From contig JAUZTG010000029.1 in the NCBI GenBank assembly GCA_030734395.1, positions 6,758,001-6,822,000 of the forward strand: a stretch of DNA of 64,000 nucleotides, read 5' to 3'. How positions within the stretch are numbered: position 1 is the first letter of the stretch; each line of letters begins with the position of its first letter. The DNA comes from Sarocladium kiliense (taxonomy: Eukaryota > Ascomycota > Sordariomycetes > Hypocreales > Sarocladiaceae). Under the pieces are notes generated by a model. It did no database searches. It was given only the letters and a program-made list of their open reading frames with translations, and was not told the DNA's origin. A program made the translations under genes and the position numbers. Positions 47,970-58,808 of the stretch are shown one piece after another.

Positions 47970-49053
47970 ATGAAGTTCTCTTATACAGCATTCCTGCTTT
48001 TTGCCTCGGGTGTTCTTGGAGCCTCTCGCACCAAGGCGCCGAGTGGCTGCCTCAACGTCTCCCCAAACGGCACTTATAGAACAGTGCAATCTGCTGTCAA
48101 TGCTCTGCCCACCAACTCGGCCTCAGACCAGTGCATCTTCATCGATCGTGGCACGTACAACGAGCAGGTCTTGGTGTCTGCACGTTCTGCCCCACGCTTC
48201 ACCATCTACGGGTACACTACCGATGATCGGTCTCCTGCGGCCAATGGCGCCACGATAGTCTTTGGACTGTCGCAGAAGGATGGATTGAACAACGACGGAA
48301 CGGCAACGCTGCGTGTCAAAGCCAATGGATTCCGGCTGTACAATGTGAATGTGAAGAATTCATACGGCGAGGGTAGCCAGGCTGTTGCTGTATCGGCCTA
48401 TGCGAACAGCGGGTACTACGGCTGTTCGTTTGTTGGCTTCCAGGATACGCTTCTCAGTAACGAGGGCCGCCAGATCTACGTTGATACGCAAATTACCGGC
48501 GCCACCGACTTCATCTTCGGTCAGCGCGCTGCCAGCTGGTTTGAGCGAGCAGATATTCGCGTCCTCGCAAAGAGCCTGGGCTATGTGACTGGTAAGTACA
48601 TGGCTTTCCCTCAATGCCTTCAACCCGAAAGTCTCTGATTCTGACGTGAACGAAGCCAATGGTCGAGACAGCGACAGCAACCCGTCGTACTACGTCTTCG
48701 ACCACAGCAAGATCTCAGCAGCAAGTGGCAACTCAGTCCCCAGCGGGGCGTACTATCTCGGCCGCCCATGGCGGTCGTACTCCCGCGTCGTCTTCCAGCG
48801 CACCGACATGACCTCAGTCATCAACTCAGCCGGCTGGAGGATCTGGAACACGGATGAGCCCAACACGTCCAACGTGTATTATGGCGAGTACCAGAACACG
48901 GGCACTGGCAGTCAGGGGACAAGGGCCAACTTTTCGAGGAAGTTGAGCTCGCCTGTCGCTATCGAGACGATCCTGGGCAGCGATTACAAGAGCCAGAAGT
49001 GGTATGATGCTTCTTACTTTGCTGGAAATGGTGCAGACGTCGGGTCATCCTGA
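47970..49053 (+). CDS. secreted pectin methylesterase (carbohydrate esterase family 8)
   Basis: Exons 47970-48591 and 48656-49053 give 339 residues, joined at a phase-1 GTAAGT intron. Residues 1-17 form a signal peptide (MKFSYTAFLLFASGVLG). CE8 active-site landmarks are present with correct spacing: Q137 in EGSQAVAVSA, Q158 and D159 in GFQDTLL, D180 in GATDFIFGQ, and Arg and Trp in LGRPWRSYSRVVFQ. The enzyme removes methyl esters from plant homogalacturonan outside the cell, making it accessible to lyases and polygalacturonases. This suggests a plant-associated or litter-degrading lifestyle. No carbohydrate-binding module is present. It is convergent with the DUF3176 gene. Confidence 0.95.
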
Positions 49054-49350
49054 ATCCTTGATCCGGTCAAGGCGTGGTCGTGGTGGAAGACCGTGGCTAC
49101 GGTAGAGGGACATTTGCCAAAAGGCCAAGCCCAACCGGTCCTTCATAGCTATCATTAGCATGAAGGAACGCACCTCGGTTATCCTTACACTGTGCCCAAG
49201 AGCCCCTAATCTGTAACAGCATTCTGCACGCAGACTGGTTAGCTGGAGTCTTGCAGAGTACAGGCAAACCAGCAACCAGGTCACCAAGGCTGAGCGTTCA
49301 ATGGACTGAGTCTGAAGTTGTTTCTAACGCGAAGAAGTCGACCAAGACCC

Positions 49351-51492
49351 CTACATTTCCCCTTTGCCTTGTTCACTGTAGTGAAACCCAGGATCCAGCC
49401 CTCGACTCCCATTCTCAAATCGAACCGAGTTGCTTTTTGAGACTTGCTTCAGCTCTGACCAATCCGCAAGGCGAGACGATGAGGCAAGTCCCTCTTGTTC
49501 CATGCGAGCGCCCTGAAAGCCGTAGAAGAGCAACGGCATAATGCTGCCTTTCCAGACAGGCTGAGCTGTGTCTTGCAGCCTGCCTCTCAATATGACCCAC
49601 GATAAGAGAAGAGCTGTTGCTGCAACGAAGATTATTGGGGGTAGTAGCCAACGCCAGTCGACTGTTGTGCAAGTTGTCCTCTCATATGTTTCACCATAAG
49701 CCATTGCGGCTCGGGGTCCTTCGGGTGGACTGGCAAGGACTCCCACCCCCGTCTTGCGGAGGTGATTCGTGACAGCTCTTGTCAGAGACTCGATATGTGA
49801 GGTAAATGTCGCGGCGGTAGCGGTGCCGTTGTTGTGCAGAGGCTCAAGCCACCAACTACTCCCGCAGTCCAACGGATCTTGAGCCATGGGGAGGGTGCAG
49901 TTCCCCAAGAGGACTTCGCGCATTGCTTTGCCAAGGGCATTGCTATAAGAATCGACCATTTCGTAAAGGCATTCCTGCGGGGCTGTAGTATTGCGGCTAT
50001 TCAGTGTAATGTTGACGAATTCGCGGCCTGGGATCTGCGCCGCAGAAGTGATGTTCTCCGCTGTGTACCAGGTGCCATTGTCTAGAACACAGGGGGACTG
50101 GAAGGCCACGTCGTGGTCCGCGATCCACCAGCTAGGGGACTCGCTTTTTGGCAGAACATGCTCTCTCGAGACAACTGTCTCTTCCAAGGATCCTCCCCTC
50201 ACGGAGCCACGATATGACTCGAGGCAAGGGTATATAATGCAGGATGCAGCAACGACTCTTTTCAGTCTATATCTCAGAGGACCTTTGCTCGAGACGGCCA
50301 GCATGCTGACGTTCAGAACCGAGTACGGAGCATCTTCAGCGAATTCGTCGGTGAAGAGTGATTCGGCATAGCTCAGATTTGAGGATTGGATAGCGAGCAC
50401 ATTGTTTCCAGAGTTGAAGTCAAGCGACGCCCCGTCAGAGAGAGAGAGATTCAAGTCCTTATCAGGGTAAGGAACAATGCTGGTCGAGTCTAGACAGCGC
50501 GAACACATGGCTATGGATGAATACGTGACGCCAGTGCCGTAGTCTGGAAAGGTGCAATCGCCGGTCGAGCATTGTGCTTGGACAGTCGTATCCTGCGCAT
50601 CAGGGTTCATGAGGCCATTGAGCATGACACCTCTCATAGCAGAGTCGATACTCTTCCATCGGATAACCTCTGGATCGTAGTTTTCCGGGCCGAAGCCTGA
50701 CACGTAATGTGCGACTGGTACAGAGGCTGTGATGGAAGAGACTAAGCGGCGGCACGGCGTCTGGTTGAAAGCCTGTTGTGTGAAGGGGCCAATGGTAAAG
50801 CTGAGGACGGTAATGAGTGCAGCGAGAAGCACCAGTGACTTGATGCCAGCTTGAGCTTGATTCGTTATCACAAGGAAGAAGAGCTGTATGGCGCCCAATG
50901 TGCTGCGACTGGCGTCGTTGAACTCTTCAAGATGGTACACTGGGCGATCTCTCTCTGTAAACCACATCCACTTGGCCTGACCGACGATCTCAGCCAGGAC
51001 AAGCAGTAGCGCGGCACGTTGTATGATTGAGAGCAGGGCGATAAGCGTGCTGAGGTTGATGGACAAGGGCCAGTCAGGCAACTCTTGACCCTCGAAATGA
51101 ACGAGGATTCCAACCTTGGCGAGCATCAGACCAACAGCAAGGAGTATTGCCAGAATCTCCCAAGTCCAGAAGCGTGCGGTGTGGTACCTTGTCGTCGAGG
51201 CTGGTGAGATGGGCTTCATTGCACGACCCGAGCTTCTTGAAGCCTCGGTACACTGATCTGCATTTCTCTGCGTGTCATCTGGTCCTCCGTCGGGTCCAAG
51301 AGGTTGGTAGCCCAGAGGAGGAGGGAGTCTCGTTGAGGGAGCATCAGCTGAGTCTTCTGATGAGACCGGCATGTAGCGTGAAGGCGGATCGTTGGGGACT
51401 TTAGCAGTAGCAGTCCTTAGCAGGGGCTCAGCGCGATGCGACTCTTCCGAGGGGGTCCGCGGATGCTGCTCTCCGATCGCTCTCATCCTCAT
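49351..51492 (-). CDS. DUF3176 integral membrane protein
   Basis: Intronless; ATG 51492 to stop at 49351 gives 713 residues (a second ATG at 51486 is possible). After a disordered N-terminus come three hydrophobic segments (WEILAILLAVGLMLAKVGIL, LSTLIALLSIIQRAALLLVL, LVLLAALITVLSFTIG). The DUF3176 signature patch lies between the second and third, including QAKWMWF and VYHLEEFNDASRSTLGA. A long, probably extracytoplasmic region with many Asn-x-Ser/Thr sites and paired Cys follows, then a last helix (LLPPIIFVAATALLLSWVIL) and a short tail. This layout is standard for the family, which is expanded in filamentous fungi and has no assigned function. Confidence 0.88.
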   Translation of the reverse strand: MRMRAIGEQHPRTPSEESHRAEPLLRTATAKVPNDPPSRYMPVSSEDSADAPSTRLPPPLGYQPLGPDGGPDDTQRNADQCTEASRSSGRAMKPISPASTTRYHTARFWTWEILAILLAVGLMLAKVGILVHFEGQELPDWPLSINLSTLIALLSIIQRAALLLVLAEIVGQAKWMWFTERDRPVYHLEEFNDASRSTLGAIQLFFLVITNQAQAGIKSLVLLAALITVLSFTIGPFTQQAFNQTPCRRLVSSITASVPVAHYVSGFGPENYDPEVIRWKSIDSAMRGVMLNGLMNPDAQDTTVQAQCSTGDCTFPDYGTGVTYSSIAMCSRCLDSTSIVPYPDKDLNLSLSDGASLDFNSGNNVLAIQSSNLSYAESLFTDEFAEDAPYSVLNVSMLAVSSKGPLRYRLKRVVAASCIIYPCLESYRGSVRGGSLEETVVSREHVLPKSESPSWWIADHDVAFQSPCVLDNGTWYTAENITSAAQIPGREFVNITLNSRNTTAPQECLYEMVDSYSNALGKAMREVLLGNCTLPMAQDPLDCGSSWWLEPLHNNGTATAATFTSHIESLTRAVTNHLRKTGVGVLASPPEGPRAAMAYGETYERTTCTTVDWRWLLPPIIFVAATALLLSWVILRGRLQDTAQPVWKGSIMPLLFYGFQGARMEQEGLASSSRLADWSELKQVSKSNSVRFENGSRGLDPGFHYSEQGKGEM

Positions 51493-52696
51493 AAGAAGCA
51501 ATTGGGCTGTTACTGACCGTCACCGATAGAAAGGAACAGACTGCGGCGAGTAGGGATTCCGAAACACGGGGGAGGTTCCAATTTATACAGAGGCGCAATG
51601 GTGCGGCGCAGCCTCATGCGGATGCCAAGCACGGCGTTTAAGAGGCCTAAAGGCGCTTTCACATGAACCCCTGCCTGCAAAGGCCATGGTGAAGCGTATA
51701 TAGGGTGAATACACATCAAGCAACAAAGACGCGTAGAGATGGTGACGAACTGACAGAGAACCAGGAGAAACTCAACAGCAATCTCGATACTAATAATGTG
51801 CACTTGGGGAACTTGCATCGGATCATCTTTGTCGTAGCAGTGCTCATCGCAGAGCAGCTCCTTGATGCAGTGACTACGTGCTGACATTAGTGAGCTGTTG
51901 ATCAATGGCAGTAGGTCCCAGAAGATAGTTTGGACGGCATATGAGATATGATGACTCAAAATACTGCTTTTGGACTCGATTCCCAAGATTGGGCCGAGTT
52001 GACGTTCCTAGATTACATCTTCAAGCTCTGACTCATCTTCAACTCGTTGAGAAGCAAAGATGGTCAAGGCGACGCAGCAATCAGCGGAGCTTTGTCAAGA
52101 ATTTAGAACTGGCTAAATGACTTAAGAACACGTCTGTCCATGATACTAATGACTATCTCACGCAACCAGTGTGACCCTGCCATTATTTTATCAGGGTGAT
52201 AGAGGCCATGATTTAGACACGCTGCCATCCCCCATCCCATGCTGGGTTCCTATGCCCTGGTACTGCTGCTGCTGCTGCTGCTGCTGTTATGGCTAGCAAA
52301 GGTATTGCATTTATAATCCAGACAGCGCTGCAGATCAGCTGCGTCGGGATCCATAGACAAACGCTGGGCATGTTCGGAATTCATGATCAAGATCGGTTGC
52401 CAGCACGATACTCGATTTCTTGAGGCCTTGGGCTTCGAACATGAACTCGTACTAGGGTTTCTTTACTCAAGACCATCATAATTGCGGAGGCCGCTTCTTA
52501 CCGCGTCAAGCCGACGAAGAACACCATTATTAAGCGATGGCTGGCCGATAATGTCATTATTAAGCAAGCGAATGTCAATCATCATCCCTAGCACCTTGAA
52601 GGGATGGCCACCATTCCATTCTGCAGTTCTCATCTCCCCTTTGAAGAAATCACGTTCTGACTTAGAGTTCAAGATACAAAGCAGTCAGTCCTTGCA
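51493..52696. other. divergent intergenic region
   Basis: 1.2 kb between the DUF3176 and RidA starts. It contains a (CTG)8 run. A 158-codon minus-strand open frame (51510-51986) abuts the DUF3176 start but has no family resemblance or clear promoter; I do not call it. Confidence 0.5.
52263..52286. repeat. (CTG)8 microsatellite
   Basis: Eight uninterrupted CTG units in the divergent intergenic region, about 410 nt upstream of the RidA start codon. Confidence 0.9.
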
Positions 52697-53246
52697 ATGG
52701 CGACTAAGATAGTTGCGGTTACGACACCGGAAGCACCTGCGCCGCTTCCCCAATTCTCTCAGGCAGTCAAGTACAACGGAATGGTGTATTGCTCAGGCAA
52801 CATCGGCGCACTCCCAACTGCTGACTTTCAGATGGTTGAAGGAACCATCAAAGATCGCACAGTGAGTGTATTCTCAACCACATCCAATAGTGGCGGGCCG
52901 ATACTCTGCGTTGGGAAGTCGCTAACTATGCTGCACCATAGCGACAAGTACTTCGCAACCTCTCTGCCATCCTCGATGCTTCGGGGAGCAGCCTTCGCAA
53001 CGTAGTGAAGATGAACATCTATCTCAGCGATATGTCGAAGTTTGCGGAGATGAATCAAGCCTATGACGAGTTCATCACATGGGAGCCCAAGCCGGTACAG
53101 TCCTCGCTTTCAAGTGCTATGAATAGGCTTCTCCAGAGATTACCCTGCTAACCACAGCCTTACAGGCCAGGACATGTGTAGGCGTGGCGCAGCTTCCGTT
53201 GAATACTGATGTGGAAATCGAATGCACCGCATTCCTGGACTCTTAG
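52697..53246 (+). CDS. RidA/YjgF-family enamine/imine deaminase-like protein
   Basis: Exons 52697-52861, 52942-53094 and 53166-53246, all phase 0, give 132 residues. Landmarks are PLPQFSQAVKYNGMVYCSGN near the N-terminus, the central VLRNLSAILDASGSSLRNVV, KMNIYLSDMSKFAEMNQAY and the C-terminal ARTCVGVAQLPLNTDVEIEC, with the Arg that binds the substrate carboxylate in characterised RidA. The closing glutamate region (VEIECTAF) is also conserved. RidA hydrolyses reactive 2-aminoacrylate-type enamines; other members of the fold act in degradative pathways. Length is standard. It lies next to, but convergent with, the permease of the catabolic-looking group. Confidence 0.92.
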
Positions 53247-53595
53247 GCAACGGACGAAGCAACAAGAGGGAGTTGTAGATTTCCTTACACTCGACGTCGT
53301 TGCCTGGAATCAGATTCAGGTAGACGCTTTATCAGTCATTATTGCAATGAATAAAGTATCGTGTGTAATATAACCCTTTCACAAGATATAGGCGGGCATT
53401 CCAAGGCCAGCTCAGCATTGCCGTGCGAACTGCACAAGCACGAGTCCGCTTCGATTGGCGACTCGGGCTTCGCTTGACGACTCAATTGCGAGATTTGGCA
53501 TTTTTGGATAAACCTGTCCTCTTAAGGCTCAACCGAAACCCCTGCAACTGGCTAGAACCTTGCGGCGCTGGTGACAAAGGCTACGGAGAAGTCAT
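53247..53595. other. convergent intergenic region
   Basis: 349 nt of 3' flanking sequence between RidA and the permease. Nothing else is recognised. Confidence 0.5.
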
Positions 53596-55353
53596 CTAGG
53601 CATCTTCGCGCTCTTCCGCCGCAAGCTTCCCACCTCCCCCATACAGCACAGTGGCATTCAGGCCAGACTCCTTGGCCTCCAGGTATCTCTTCCAGGCCGC
53701 CTTCGCGAAGATGGGGGCATCCTTACCAAAGAGCAGATCCATGTCTTCCAGCACCACGCCTTTGGTCTCGGGAACGAAGAAGTATGCAAAGATGAAAGCA
53801 ATCACCGTGCACGTGCCGAAGAAGATGAAGGTGCCGTAAGTGATGGAGTTCATCATATATGGCAGCGAGTACACCACGATGAACTGCGCCAGCCATTGCG
53901 TGCAGACAGCGCACATCATGGCTAGCGTGCGGATCTTGTTGTTGTTCACCTCGCTCACGAAGATCCAAGGGATTCCATTCCATGAGAATCCATAGAAGAT
54001 GGCATAAAGATAGATCATAGCCAAGGCTGTGCGGCTTCCCGCATCGGCTGGAGGGCTGCCGGCAAAGGAGTTGGACAGCGCTGAGTAGCCAGCAAGGTAG
54101 TACATTGCGACCATAGCTCCCACCGCGCCAACGAGCAGGGCTGGACGGCGGCCATATCGATCGACGATGAATAGCATGAAGATGACAGTTGTCATCTGTT
54201 TGACTAAGCCGTAGATACCGGTCGCGAGAAGGCCGACGGAGGTTCCAGTGAAGCCGATGGATCTTAGGATAACCGGGCTGTAGTAGTTGATGGCGTTGAT
54301 GCCTGTCAGATTCTGTAGCAGCATCAGAAGACACCCCATGATCACTCTCCAGCGCACACCTGGTGCAGCAATCTCCTTAAAAATCTGCATCGTCGACCTC
54401 TTCCCTCCGCTGACCTCCAACTCATGCGTGATACTCGCTTGAATCTCGGCAATCTCCTTGACGATGTAAGGGTGATCAGCAGGGAGGTTTCGAACCCAGC
54501 ATAGAGCCTTGGTACCCTTCTCGACCTTGTTCTTGGAGAATAACCAACGAGGAGACTCGACGCAGAAGACAGGCATGGTCAGGAGAACCATACCGGCAGG
54601 GATGAACTGGACTGCCACAGGGATATGCCATTGCTTATCTCCATCGGGAGAGATGTTTCGCTCGACGCCGTAGTTGACCCAGAAGCCGAAGACTAGGGCG
54701 GTTTGCAGCATGATCTCGAAGATGCCGACGAGGCGACCGCGGATCAGAGGTGGACTGCACTCGGCGATGTAGATGGGGATCATGACGGAGGAGGCGCCAA
54801 TGCCAACACCGGTGAGCGCACGCCCGCCATCTTCAAGCCGGGGGTCAACAACCAATGTTCCGCTATTGAAGAAGGGAAGGAGAGAAGGCAACTTACAAAG
54901 TAGACCAATTTTCCCGATAAGCTGGATGATCACACCGACGTTGAACACAAGCATTGCACCCATGATCACAGCCCTTCGTCCAAGCCGCTCCGCAAAGAAG
55001 AAGCCAATGATGCAACCGAAGAAAGCGCCAGCCTGAAAGGTTGAGACGATGTTGGAGGAAAGAGTTGCCACAACGCCGTCATGTTCGCTGTCGAGGCCAA
55101 AGGCGCGCTGGAAGGAGGGCAGGCTGATTGTGCCTCCGATGAAAGCCGAGTCATAGCCGTATGCCGCTGAGGCCTGGAAGCAGTGTAAGTTTGTGTTTAG
55201 ATGTATTCACATGTTGGATAATGATAGAAAAGCGATCGGTCTTACCCATGCTGCCGAGAACGAGAGGATGTAGGGCCGCAAACCGTATACTTCTTTAGGT
55301 GTGTCTGGTTGGAAGCGGTCGTCTACCGCCAATGGGTTCTTGAACTTGACCAT
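53596..55353 (-). CDS. MFS sugar/quinate permease (sugar porter family)
   Basis: Exons 55246-55353, 54897-55173 and 53596-54830 give 539 residues. The start MVKFKNPLAVDDRFQPDTPK leads into EVYGLRPYILSFSAAW and YGYDSAFIGGTISLPSF, which resembles quinate permeases (TPKEVYxWR, YDSAFIG) more than hexose carriers. Sugar-porter motifs follow: ERLGRRAVIMG, GVGIGASSVMIPIYIAECSP, RGRLVGIFEIM, PESPRWLFSKNK, DRYGRRPALLVG and PETKGVVLEDMD. The second intron (54831-54896, 66 nt, acceptor TTGAAG) is inferred because it restores LLYGGRALTGVGIG; it is a multiple of three, so reading through also stays open. It is divergent from the SDR gene. The substrate assignment to quinate-like acids is an inference. Confidence 0.9.
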
Positions 55354-56029
55354 TTTCGAATTCTCTCAATCTTGGTGACTAGCCTTGATGTCAGCCTGTT
55401 TAGAAAGTAAGGATCAAGAGGATGAACCCTCGGAGTTTAAACCTTTTGCCTCTCAACTTTGGCTGCCATGACCCCGTGGGGAAGGCTTACTCCGCGTTCG
55501 GGGGAAAAGTTATTACTCGAACCCGGTTTCCTGGATATTCCTTTTTCCCTGCATCAAACAGACTAATTTGGTCTTTTGAGGGCTCCATAATCGTGCACAC
55601 TAGATGCTTAATGCCCCGACGTTCTTTCACTCGACCAGGTTAGACATCCTTCAATGTCCGTTCGGAAGTCAGCACCCGGGGACAAAAGTCTACGAAACCC
55701 TGTATAGTCAAGTGGTCACGTTCTGTAATTACTGCATCGGACACGATCCGATGGAAAGCGGCTTCCTGTTCCACATAGTACATCCTCGATGCCTGCATGA
55801 AGGTATAGGAACTAACCTCCTTGTAGACATTCCGTGAGGCGATCTTTCGGCCGAAGGATTTTAGAGAGTGCCGAAGTCGGCCTATGGAGGATGAGATCCG
55901 GGGAGGAGTCCTTGGCGCTGCGGTAGACCTTAAAGCAAAAGGATGCAAATCACATCGCGTCAAGAGGCAAGGCGTCACGTAAGTGATTGCTGAGGTGAGG
56001 TGTTCACTGGGCTATGAACTGCAAAGTCA
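55354..56029. promoter_or_regulatory. divergent promoter region between permease and SDR gene
   Basis: 676 nt separate the two starts, so the permease and the SDR/dehydratase pair could be controlled together. I did not identify a clear binding-site pair or TATA box. Confidence 0.4.
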
Positions 56030-56910
56030 ATGGAGGGCCAAACGACACTCAGCATGACGGCAAGTCATCCAACGCGCCTGAAAGATAAGGTCGTCATCAT
56101 CACAGGCGCTGGTGGTGCAATCGGCCTCGAGACCTCAGCACGCTTATTACAAGATGGTGCACGGGTCAGCTTGGTCGACATCAGCCAGGATGCCCTGGAA
56201 GCTGCAGTTGAGAAGCTGAGCAAGGCAGTCGAGATCACGAACATCACAGAGCGTATCGCAACATTTGCTGCAGATGTCACCTCGGAGAGTGCTACGGAAA
56301 CTTACGTCTCTGGCACTGTGAAGCATTTCGGGCGTCTGGATGCGGCGTTCCTGAACGCAGGAATTAGCTACGCATCAACGAGTATCTTCGACACCACGGA
56401 AGAGAGTTATGAGCGCATCATGAGGGTCAATGTCAAGTCAGGTAAGATATCGTTTGTCATATTCTCTGTTCACGCCTATTCAGGGCTTTGCTTATACCAC
56501 TCGACTCAGCGTTCCTCGGCATCAAGCACGCAGCAAAGGCGATGAAGGAACTTGGCACAGGCGGCAGCATCATCCTGACCTCCTCCATCGCCGGTCTCCG
56601 GGGCACACCCGGCCTCATCCTCTACTCCGGCTCCAAGTTCGCCCTGCGTGGGCTGGCTCTTACTGCGGCTTCGGAGCTCGGACCGCTGGGGATCCGTGTC
56701 AACACTATCCACCCCAGCGGGGTGAACGGCCCCATGTTCCAAGCGTCGTGGAGCCCGGAGAAGATGGAGGAGTTGAGGAGGGGAATGCCGCTGGGGAGAT
56801 TTGCCGAGACGAGCGATGTGGCCGGAGTAGTGAGCTTCTTGGTGAGCGATGATTCGGGGTTCATGACAGGGGGGATGCTGAAGATTGATGGAGGGTGTGT
56901 TAGCTTCTAG
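56030..56910 (+). CDS. short-chain dehydrogenase/reductase (SDR family, classical type)
   Basis: Exons 56030-56441 and 56510-56910 give 278 codon positions less the intron-joined stop, about 270 residues; a second in-frame ATG at 56054 has a better context and may be the true start. Motifs: cofactor-binding TGAGGAIG, acidic residue after the second strand in SLVDIS (suggesting NAD over NADP), NAGISYAS, catalytic Ser in ILTSSIAGL, YSGSK (Tyr-x3-Lys) and the C-terminal SDDSGFMTGGMLKIDGG. The substrate is unknown. Its place between a quinate-type permease and a dehydroshikimate dehydratase-like gene makes a polyol or hydroxyacid dehydrogenase step plausible. The next gene starts 132 nt downstream on the same strand. 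Confidence 0.9.
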
Positions 56911-57042
56911 GGAGGATGAGCTCCGGCTTCGGACGTTCCAGGCAATTACAAAGTAATTGATTCTACAATTTGTTCTCAAGTTAAGCCTGGATTCTTCATA
57001 GTCTGTCAAGCAGAATTTGAGATCATCGGAAACCCAAATGCG

Positions 57043-58041
57043 ATGCCGCTGAAGTGGGCGGTTGCGACAGTGTCCCTGGGGAAACACTCGTCTCACACTC
57101 TCGAGCGCAAATTGTCTGCTGCAGCTGGAGAAGGCTTCCAGGGAATTGAGCTCGTTTATGGAGACCTCATTCAACATGCGGAAGAAAACGGCCTGAGACC
57201 GCTGGACTCGGCTAAACGGATTCGGGCGCTCTGCTTAGACTTGCGTTTGACTATTCTGTCACTCAGCCCTCTGAAGAACTTCGAAGGCAACTTGAGTCTC
57301 CCCTGGGTTGAGCGCATCAAGACAGCGCGCCACTGGATCGAGCTCGCGGAAGCTATGGGGGCTGCCTACGTTCAAGTTCCGGCCCAATTCCTCGAGGATT
57401 CCACTGGAGACGAAGCTATCATCATCCCTGAACTCCGAGCTCTTGCTGATGAGGCATCGAAATCAGGAGTTGGTGTCGCGTATGAAGCGGTGGCATGGGC
57501 TCGCTTCAGTCTGCTCTGGCAGGATGCCTTGCGCATTGTAAAGCTGGTTGACCGGCCGAACTTCAAACTGTGCATGGATTCCTTTCATGTACATGCGCGG
57601 CTTTGGGGCGATTGTTGCGCAGAGGACGGATTGATACCAGGAGGAGGCGACGCTGTTGAGGAATCACTAGCCGAGTTCGTCACGACTTGTCCAAAAGATA
57701 GAGTCGCGTACCTGCAGCTATCGGATGGTTCGAAGCACGTCCCTCCTTTAGCGAGTGATTCACCGCTTTTCGACGGTCTCGAAGTACGCGACGCGCGATT
57801 AGTCTGGTCGAGAACAGGACGACCATTCCCCCTTGAAGATCCAGGCTACTTGCCTGTGTTGCAGCTCGCGCAGAGTTGGCTGATAGATTACCATTGGAAT
57901 GGATGGGTCTCCCTGGAAGGCTTCCTAGATGAGGCTGCAGATGAGAGGAATGGGCCAGAGGTTATGGCGAGGAGAGCGGCGCAGTCTGTAAAAAGGTTGC
58001 GAGAGGAGCTAGGCGGTAGAGTCAATGGACTGTTACTGTAG
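57043..58041 (+). CDS. 3-dehydroshikimate dehydratase-like / sugar-phosphate isomerase-type TIM-barrel protein
   Basis: Intronless, 332 residues from ATG 57043 (MPLKWAVATVSLGKHSSHTL). The fold is that of xylose-isomerase-like barrels: GFQGIELVYGDL, AYVQVPAQF, VGVAYEAVAW, FKLCMDSFHVHARLWGD, RVAYLQLSDGSK and WVSLEGFLDE. Putative divalent-metal ligands E148, D179, Q225 and E292 fit the Glu-Asp-Gln-Glu set of fungal qa-4-type 3-dehydroshikimate dehydratases, which make protocatechuate from quinate. The opening AVATVSLGKHSSHTLERKL and length also resemble that family. Inosose dehydratase or another epimerase is the alternative. Neighbours (permease, SDR) support a small-molecule catabolic role. 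Confidence 0.82.
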   Translation: MPLKWAVATVSLGKHSSHTLERKLSAAAGEGFQGIELVYGDLIQHAEENGLRPLDSAKRIRALCLDLRLTILSLSPLKNFEGNLSLPWVERIKTARHWIELAEAMGAAYVQVPAQFLEDSTGDEAIIIPELRALADEASKSGVGVAYEAVAWARFSLLWQDALRIVKLVDRPNFKLCMDSFHVHARLWGDCCAEDGLIPGGGDAVEESLAEFVTTCPKDRVAYLQLSDGSKHVPPLASDSPLFDGLEVRDARLVWSRTGRPFPLEDPGYLPVLQLAQSWLIDYHWNGWVSLEGFLDEAADERNGPEVMARRAAQSVKRLREELGGRVNGLLL

Positions 58042-58808
58042 GATCGAAAAAGGACCCAACATCGTGCTTGATAATGACGATGATGATAATGACGGCGCTC
58101 GCGGGAACCGGCATCCAAACCTCACTCTTATGCCGTACTCTAGCATTGTACATGGAGGTCAATGTCGAAAAGTTGGAGGTAATGCAGCCATCGCGACATT
58201 GCAGAGATACCCCCATGGCGCAGCGCAACGGACCCAAGGGTTCCTCATGCAACGTCTGTAGCTTGTTATGAGAATAGGAATGCCCAAATGAGTTTTCTTA
58301 GGCGCTTGAAAGTACGACACAAACCTCATCATCGCTTCATAAGCCTCACCACGAGGGTTTGGGTCGTTCATAGCCGCGAAGTTCCACAGTCAAGACCAGG
58401 ACATGGACAAATGCTTTTCGGCTCACATTTTGATATAGTAGCTCTCGGGATTAGACCCCTCAACTTGATGTATTCCACATGCTGCTAAGCCGTCGTCGAC
58501 GCATGACCTGAATTGGATCGTGCATACTAGTCGGCACCGCCCTCTCACGCGTTCAACTAGTCACATTCGCGAATTTTGAACATAGACTATGTTTCATCTT
58601 CGACTGGGTTATATTTCTCCTACTCACTGGATTCATCTCCATTGAGAAAGTCAAGCCCCTTGAAGCACCAAATATATATCGGATGGTGCGGCGCAGTACT
58701 AAGTGAAATTTTCCACGATGCTGGATGTCCCCTTTTCTTTGAGAGACCAGACTACGTCGAAACACTGTCTATTTAATTAGTGCAAGTCTCACTCACAGAC
58801 TAGGTATT
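58042..58808. other. convergent intergenic region
   Basis: 767 nt between stop codons of the dehydratase-like and MFS genes. Overlapping open frames on both strands lack plausible composition; no gene called. Confidence 0.5.

Noticed and set aside
22253..49053. Secondary-metabolite biosynthetic cluster
   Set aside because: Regulators and exporters are present, but no polyketide synthase, NRPS, terpene cyclase, DMATS or other backbone enzyme was found in the window.
51510..51986. 158-codon minus-strand open frame directly upstream of the DUF3176 gene
   Set aside because: No recognisable domain or convincing promoter. It could be part of a longer DUF3176 leader, but no in-phase splice was found that improves the N-terminus.
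58022..58488. Several overlapping short open frames downstream of the dehydratase-like gene
   Set aside because: They overlap one another on both strands and lie in convergent 3' flanking sequence; none has a supported start or domain.
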